From Paraburkholderia largidicola (lineage in GTDB: Bacteria > Pseudomonadota > Gammaproteobacteria > Burkholderiales > Burkholderiaceae): a DNA stretch of 64,000 nt. Where the stretch lies: contig NZ_AP023174.1 of assembly GCF_013426895.1 (NCBI RefSeq), forward strand, positions 1,674,001 to 1,738,000, read 5' to 3'. The notes under the pieces were generated by a model that searched no databases, had not been told where the DNA came from, and worked only from the letters and a program-made list of their open reading frames with translations. The first letter of the stretch is position 1; every line of letters starts with the position of its first letter. This document shows positions 60,044 to 64,000 of the stretch, in pieces. Both the position numbers and the translations under genes were made by a program.

Positions 60044-60814
60044 ATGAACCGACCGCCATTGGACAAACGCGACTGGATCGCCGGCCTCGAAAAAGGCCTC
60101 GCGATCCTGGAGTCGTTCGACAGCGAACACGCGCGCCTCACACCGAGTCAGGCCGCGCAACTGACGGGCATGACGCGCACCGCAGCACGCCGCTATCTGC
60201 TGACGCTCGAACACCTCGGTTATGTGCAGGGCGACGGCAAGCTATATGGGTTGACGCCGCGCGTGCTGCGCGTCGGCTGGTCGTATTTCGACTCGGCGCG
60301 GCTGCCGAAGACCGTGCAGCCGTACCTGCAGCAACTGAGCGCGACGATCAACGAATCCGTCTACGTGAGCGTGCTCGACGACTGGGAACTCGTGTTCATC
60401 GCGCGCAACGGCACGTCGCGCGTGATGACGACGGGCTTCGTGCTGGGCGCGCGCGTGCCCGCCCCGCTCACCTCCCCCGGCGTCGTGCTGCTCGCGTATC
60501 ACCGCGATCAGGAAGCGATGCAGACGTGGCTCAACGACGCCGAACTCATGCCCTTCACGCCGCACACGGTCACCAACAAGACGGGGCTGCTCGAAAAGGT
60601 CCGTCGCGCGCAGGCCGACGGTTTCGCGGTGATCGAGCAGCAGCTGGATATCGGCGTGCGCGGCGTGGCCGTGCCGATGAAGAACCGTCATGGCGAAGTC
60701 GTCGCGGCGCTCAGCACGAACATGCCGATGGGCAAGGAAAGCTCGGAAGCCGCGCTCAACCGCGTATTGCGCGCGCTGCAGGAATCGGCACTCTCGATGC
60801 TCAACGTCCTATAG
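60044..60814 (+). CDS. IclR family regulator (PcaR/PobR type)
   Basis: IclR regulator of 256 aa. N-terminal winged helix ('IAGLEKGLAILESFDSEHARL' in parts; 'PSQAAQLTGMTRTAARRYLLTLEHLGYV' in parts) is followed by the ligand-binding domain ('VSVLDDWELVFIARNGTSR', 'DIGVRGVAVPMKNRHGEVV'). This resembles PcaR and PobR, which respond to aromatic acids such as beta-ketoadipate or protocatechuate. It probably binds the 13-bp inverted repeat upstream and controls BKACE-quiC. Confidence 0.88.
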   Translation: MNRPPLDKRDWIAGLEKGLAILESFDSEHARLTPSQAAQLTGMTRTAARRYLLTLEHLGYVQGDGKLYGLTPRVLRVGWSYFDSARLPKTVQPYLQQLSATINESVYVSVLDDWELVFIARNGTSRVMTTGFVLGARVPAPLTSPGVVLLAYHRDQEAMQTWLNDAELMPFTPHTVTNKTGLLEKVRRAQADGFAVIEQQLDIGVRGVAVPMKNRHGEVVAALSTNMPMGKESSEAALNRVLRALQESALSMLNVL

Positions 60815-60850
60815 TGAATGACGTAGAGGTAGCGGACGTGGGAGCGAATC

Positions 60851-61522
60851 ATGCACCGTCGATTTGCGGATCGCGCCGACGCGGGCCGTGCGCTCGCCGA
60901 TCAACTGAAGCATTACGCGCAACGCGACGATGTCGTCGTGCTCGGGCTGCCGCGCGGTGGCGTGCCCGTTGCGTATGAAGTGGCGCGCGCGCTCGGCGCG
61001 CCACTCGACGTACTCGTGGTTCGCAAGCTCGGCGTGCCGTGGCAATGCGAGCTCGCAATGGGCGCGATCGCATCGGGCGATGCACTGTATGTGGATGAAG
61101 AATTGATGCGCGAGACGGGCGTTTCGCAGCCCGAATTCGAACGCGTGCTGGCAGACGAGAAAGCGCAACTGGCGCGGCGCGAGGCCATGTTTTGCGACCC
61201 GCAGCGCGCGAGTGCCGACGTGGCGGGCCGCGTCGCGATCATCGTCGACGACGGGCTTGCAACGGGCGCTTCAATGAAGGTGGCCGCGCGCGCATTGCGC
61301 GCACGCGCGCCGGCGAAGATCGTTGCCGCGCTGCCCGTCGCGCCGTACGACGCGGCTGGCCGCATTGGCGACGACGTCGACGAATATGTCTGCGTCGTCG
61401 CGCCGGAACTCTTCTTCAGCGTCAGCCAGTTTTATTCGGACTTCAGCGAAACCACCGACGACGATGTGTGCGCAATACTCGCACGCGCATCGTCGGCCAA
61501 CGGGCCCGCGTCGTGCGGATGA
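60851..61522 (+). CDS. phosphoribosyltransferase family protein
   Basis: Type I phosphoribosyltransferase fold (223 aa). The PRPP loop is clear ('VAIIVDDGLATGASMKVAARAL'; core VDDGLATGAS), and 'VVVLGLPRGGVPVAYEVARALG' provides the pyrophosphate loop. This subgroup, annotated as predicted phosphoribosyltransferase, is widespread, often beside stress or hydrolase genes; the base acceptor is unknown. 36 bp after the IclR gene, probably with its own promoter. Confidence 0.83.
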   Translation: MHRRFADRADAGRALADQLKHYAQRDDVVVLGLPRGGVPVAYEVARALGAPLDVLVVRKLGVPWQCELAMGAIASGDALYVDEELMRETGVSQPEFERVLADEKAQLARREAMFCDPQRASADVAGRVAIIVDDGLATGASMKVAARALRARAPAKIVAALPVAPYDAAGRIGDDVDEYVCVVAPELFFSVSQFYSDFSETTDDDVCAILARASSANGPASCG

Positions 61523-61595
61523 CGCGCGCGCTTGCACCGACTGACCTGCAGCAAGACGGCCGGTAGACGCGCCGTCGCTGCCGCAGGCGGGCCTT

Positions 61596-62489
61596 TCAGG
61601 CAGCGGCGGCCGTCAGATGCAGCGGCAGATAGCTTTGCAGATAGTCCTCGAACTCGCCGCGCACTTCCGGGTGACGCAGCGCGAACTCGACGGTCGCCTT
61701 CAGATAGCCGATCTTGCTGCCGCAATCGAAGCGCGTGCCGAAGTAGCGATACGCGAGCACCTGCTCTTCCGTCAGCAGCGATTGCAGCGCGTCCGTCAGT
61801 TGCAGTTCGCCGCCCGCGCCCGGCTTCAACGCGCGAATGTGCTTGAAGATGGTCGGCATCAGCACGTAGCGGCCGACCACGCCGAGATTCGACGGTGCCT
61901 TGTCGGGCGCCGGCTTCTCGACGATGCCCGACAGCTTGATGACGTCCTCTTCCCACTCTTTGCCGTCGACCACGCCATACGAACGGCTTGCTTCGCGGGC
62001 GATGGTTTCGACGCCGACCACGGAGCTGTGATAGTGGTTGAACACGTCGACCAGTTGCTTCATCACGGGCTGTTCGCTGTGCAGCAGGTCGTCGGCGAGA
62101 ATCACGGCGAACGGGCTGTCGCCGACCAGCTTTTCGGCGCACATCACGGCATGGCCGAGGCCTAGCGCTTCTGCCTGACGCACGTAGAAACAATCGACGT
62201 TCGCCGGCTTGATGCTGCGCACGAGATCGAGCAGTTGCTCCTTGCCGCGCGCTTCGAGTTCCGCCTCGATTTCATAGGACTTGTCGAAGTGATCTTCGAT
62301 CGCGCGCTTGCTGCGGCCAGTGACGAAGATCATTTCGGTGATGCCTGCTGCGATCGCTTCTTCGACCGCGTACTGGATCAGCGGTTTATCGACGATGGGC
62401 AGCATCTCCTTCGGGCTCGCCTTCGTGGCGGGCAGAAAACGTGTGCCGAGGCCCGCTACAGGAAAGACGGCTTTGGTGACTTTCAGCAT
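61596..62489 (-). CDS. galU: UTP-glucose-1-phosphate uridylyltransferase
   Basis: Makes UDP-glucose for lipopolysaccharide, exopolysaccharide and galactose metabolism (297 aa). The nucleotide-binding start '[24 protein letters not shown]' (in parts) and '[11 protein letters not shown]', 'EALGLGHAV', 'VILADDLL' and '[11 protein letters not shown]' are diagnostic. ATG 62489 fits the family start; in-frame ATG 62498 and GTG 62504 are alternatives and share the same weak GAGTGGAA site. Downstream of a long AT-rich leader; an acyltransferase gene lies nearby on the other strand. Confidence 0.93.
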   Translation of the reverse strand: MLKVTKAVFPVAGLGTRFLPATKASPKEMLPIVDKPLIQYAVEEAIAAGITEMIFVTGRSKRAIEDHFDKSYEIEAELEARGKEQLLDLVRSIKPANVDCFYVRQAEALGLGHAVMCAEKLVGDSPFAVILADDLLHSEQPVMKQLVDVFNHYHSSVVGVETIAREASRSYGVVDGKEWEEDVIKLSGIVEKPAPDKAPSNLGVVGRYVLMPTIFKHIRALKPGAGGELQLTDALQSLLTEEQVLAYRYFGTRFDCGSKIGYLKATVEFALRHPEVRGEFEDYLQSYLPLHLTAAAA

Positions 62490-62751
62490 GGTATGCATTT
62501 CCACTCGGTTGATTGAATGTATGCAATCGCCGTGAGAGGCGGCGCATTGTCGTGCCGGAAAAGACTAGCGCAAAATTATTTGAAAGAACGGATGGCGCCC
62601 CGTTGAAATTAATTCAAATTGTTCTTTTGCCGATCAGCTGTTCCGGTATTTGAAAATCGTGCGGAAAGAATGACATCGACAATTTGAATTGATATACGGC
62701 GTCGCGTAAATTTTGCCAATCACGCCTGGGCGGCGGGTGCCGCCCGCGCGT

Positions 62752-62895
62752 TCAGTCGTTCTCTTCGAACTGCGGCATCTTTTCCGGATTCATGCGGATA
62801 CGGCTGATCGGCTCGTTGCGCAGTGCTTCGCGATACGCGGACACGGCGACGAGTAGCAGCAACACGGCGATGCCGGCGATCAAATGCAGGTTCAT
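62752..62895 (-). CDS. small single-span membrane protein
   Basis: A 47-aa protein: one hydrophobic helix (LHLIAGIAVLLLLVAVSAY) followed by a charged tail ending 'MPQFEEND'. A purine-rich GGGGTGGGG precedes the ATG at 62895. No family recognised. Located alone in a roughly 650-bp gap between galU and the acyltransferase gene. Confidence 0.5.
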   Translation of the reverse strand: MNLHLIAGIAVLLLLVAVSAYREALRNEPISRIRMNPEKMPQFEEND

Positions 62896-63137
62896 GACCC
62901 CACCCCTGTCAGAAGTTTTCCCCGCATGAACGTAACATGAAAAAAACATCAAATAATTCAGAGGTCTATTTGAATTTGGATTTGCTTCGGCTATGCATTG
63001 GCAATATGACAACCTGAATAATTCCAATCATTTCTTGTCGATTTTTTTGCACGCCCTTTCACCTAGGATACGCAAGCGGGCGTGCTGCGCGTTGGATGCT
63101 GCGCGTCAATTTATTCATCAACGATCAAGGACCGCGA

Positions 63138-64000
63138 ATGAGTGACACAGCACTGGACGCCACCGGCTCGTCCCTGTCCTTGCCGGCGGCGCGCAGCGAT
63201 GCGAAGGTCGCCGGGAAGGAACATGTCATCGACGCGATGCGGGGTTTTGCCGCGTTGCTGGTGGCGTATTTTCATTGCCGCCAGGTGGAATGGGTGGGCA
63301 TGCAGAGCTTTCACCATGTGGCGGGCAAGTCGCTCGATCTGAATACGATCGTTGCGTACCTGACGCTGCCTATTGCGTGGGGCTCGGCAGGGGTGCCGAT
63401 TTTCTTCGTCATTAGCGGGTATTGCATTCATCGTGGCGCGGCGCAGCGTCTTGCGAAGAATCCGGCTTATCGGCTGGATGCGATGAATTTTTGGGCGCGG
63501 CGGTTTGCGCGCATTTACCCTGTGCTGTTTGCTGCGCTGCTGCTCACGCTGGCGCTCGACTGGACTAGCCTGCACTTTCCGCCTGTCAATCACAAGATTC
63601 TCGATATCGGGCCGCAGGCGTTTCTCGTCAATCTGTTTTCACTGCAAGGCGTGGGTGGCAAGACGTATGGATCGAATGGCGCGTTGTGGACGCTGTCGCT
63701 GGAAGTGCAGTTTTATGCGGTTTATCCGCTGGTTTTTGCTTTGCGGCGCCGGCTTGGGATGATGCCTGTGCTCGCGATTGTTGCGCTCGTTAATGTCGCT
63801 TCGGTTTTTGTTTTCGAGCGGCATGACTTGCAGTTTTTTACGTCGTTCTGGTTCTCGTGGATGCTTGGGGCGTGGATCGCTGAATTGCAGCTGGAGCGTG
63901 GTGATGGGTCTTCTTCGCGTCAGCGCATGCCCTGGCTGATGTATGGGGCGGCCGTCCTCCTGACAGTTCTAGGGTGTGTTGCGTTTCGCTTTGGGCAGTA
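63138..64000 (+). CDS. acyltransferase family 3 protein (partial, runs off the window)
   Basis: Polytopic inner-membrane acyltransferase of the O-antigen/exopolysaccharide acetyltransferase (OafA/NodX) type; about 287 residues are visible, and the frame is open at the right edge. Marks are 'VIDAMRGFAALLVAYFHC' with its conserved Arg and His, 'FFVISGYCIHR' and 'WARRFARIYPVL'. It would transfer an acyl group to a surface sugar, consistent with the neighbouring galU. ATG 63138 lies behind AAGGA. Only the C-terminal helices are missing. Confidence 0.88.
   Translation, partial: MSDTALDATGSSLSLPAARSDAKVAGKEHVIDAMRGFAALLVAYFHCRQVEWVGMQSFHHVAGKSLDLNTIVAYLTLPIAWGSAGVPIFFVISGYCIHRGAAQRLAKNPAYRLDAMNFWARRFARIYPVLFAALLLTLALDWTSLHFPPVNHKILDIGPQAFLVNLFSLQGVGGKTYGSNGALWTLSLEVQFYAVYPLVFALRRRLGMMPVLAIVALVNVASVFVFERHDLQFFTSFWFSWMLGAWIAELQLERGDGSSSRQRMPWLMYGAAVLLTVLGCVAFRFGQ

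Noticed and set aside
1..64000. tRNA, rRNA, CRISPR array or prophage
   Set aside because: Read through for tRNA arm motifs, repeat-spacer patterns and phage structural genes; none was found. This was by eye only.

Overview
The window looks like part of a Burkholderiaceae genome, most likely Paraburkholderia or Caballeronia and probably a secondary replicon. The evidence is high GC, OmpC-type trimeric porins ending in Phe, a penA/ampR-type beta-lactamase locus with a twin-arginine signal, a DUF3563 small protein, QuiC-type 3-dehydroshikimate dehydratase, CAGGAGAC-type ribosome binding sites, and a dense mix of LysR regulators (5) and MFS transporters (7). This assignment rests on gene recognition by eye; no database was searched. 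No rRNA, tRNA or CRISPR array was seen.

Layout. 1-5906: a tight operon of three paralogous haem-oxygenase-like diiron oxidase (HDO) proteins, each with a small N-terminal winged-helix/RRE-like domain, then a class III aminotransferase and a RarD-type permease. It looks like a small natural-product or modified-peptide pathway that I cannot match to a characterised cluster. 6504-12305: three overlapping genes encoding a TerB_N/TerB_C protein, a BrxD-like (DUF2791) P-loop ATPase and an Lhr/BrxHI-like helicase, without the BREX core; a candidate stress or anti-phage module. 12455-17524: a DHA2 multidrug pump, then an AmpR-like regulator divergent from a class A beta-lactamase, a class C beta-lactamase and a cupin. 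17550-22547: an M20 peptidase, MHS-type transporter and serine hydrolase operon with a divergent LysR gene. 22644-35859: a Fic protein, GntP permease, porin, lipoprotein, an isolated flhDC pair, a GalP-like sugar porter, DUF3563, Bcr-type efflux, an SDR-AKR pair with its LysR gene, and a periplasmic CMD-domain lipoprotein.

36055-46431: a sugar-acid catabolic cluster. It has three ACS-type MFS permeases, a LysR regulator, an enolase-superfamily dehydratase, a PdxA-like dehydrogenase, two amidohydrolase-type lactonase paralogues and an AraD-like (2-keto-3-deoxy-L-arabinonate dehydratase) enzyme. The likely logic is uptake, lactone hydrolysis, two dehydrations and oxidation towards 2-oxoglutarate semialdehyde.

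46432-54532: a decayed accessory island: LysR and NIPSNAP genes, a TetR gene frameshifted by an 8-bp tandem repeat, a GST, an aldehyde dehydrogenase with its middle deleted, a DUF2867 gene, a second TetR remnant fused to a transposase fragment, a degenerate insertion sequence and an apparently intact copy of a related element. 54533-64000 returns to conserved content: ProQ/FinO RNA chaperone, a porin, the BKACE-QuiC operon with divergent PcaR/PobR-type IclR regulator and a perfect 13-bp inverted repeat between them, a phosphoribosyltransferase, GalU, a tiny membrane protein, and an acyltransferase-3 gene that runs off the right edge.
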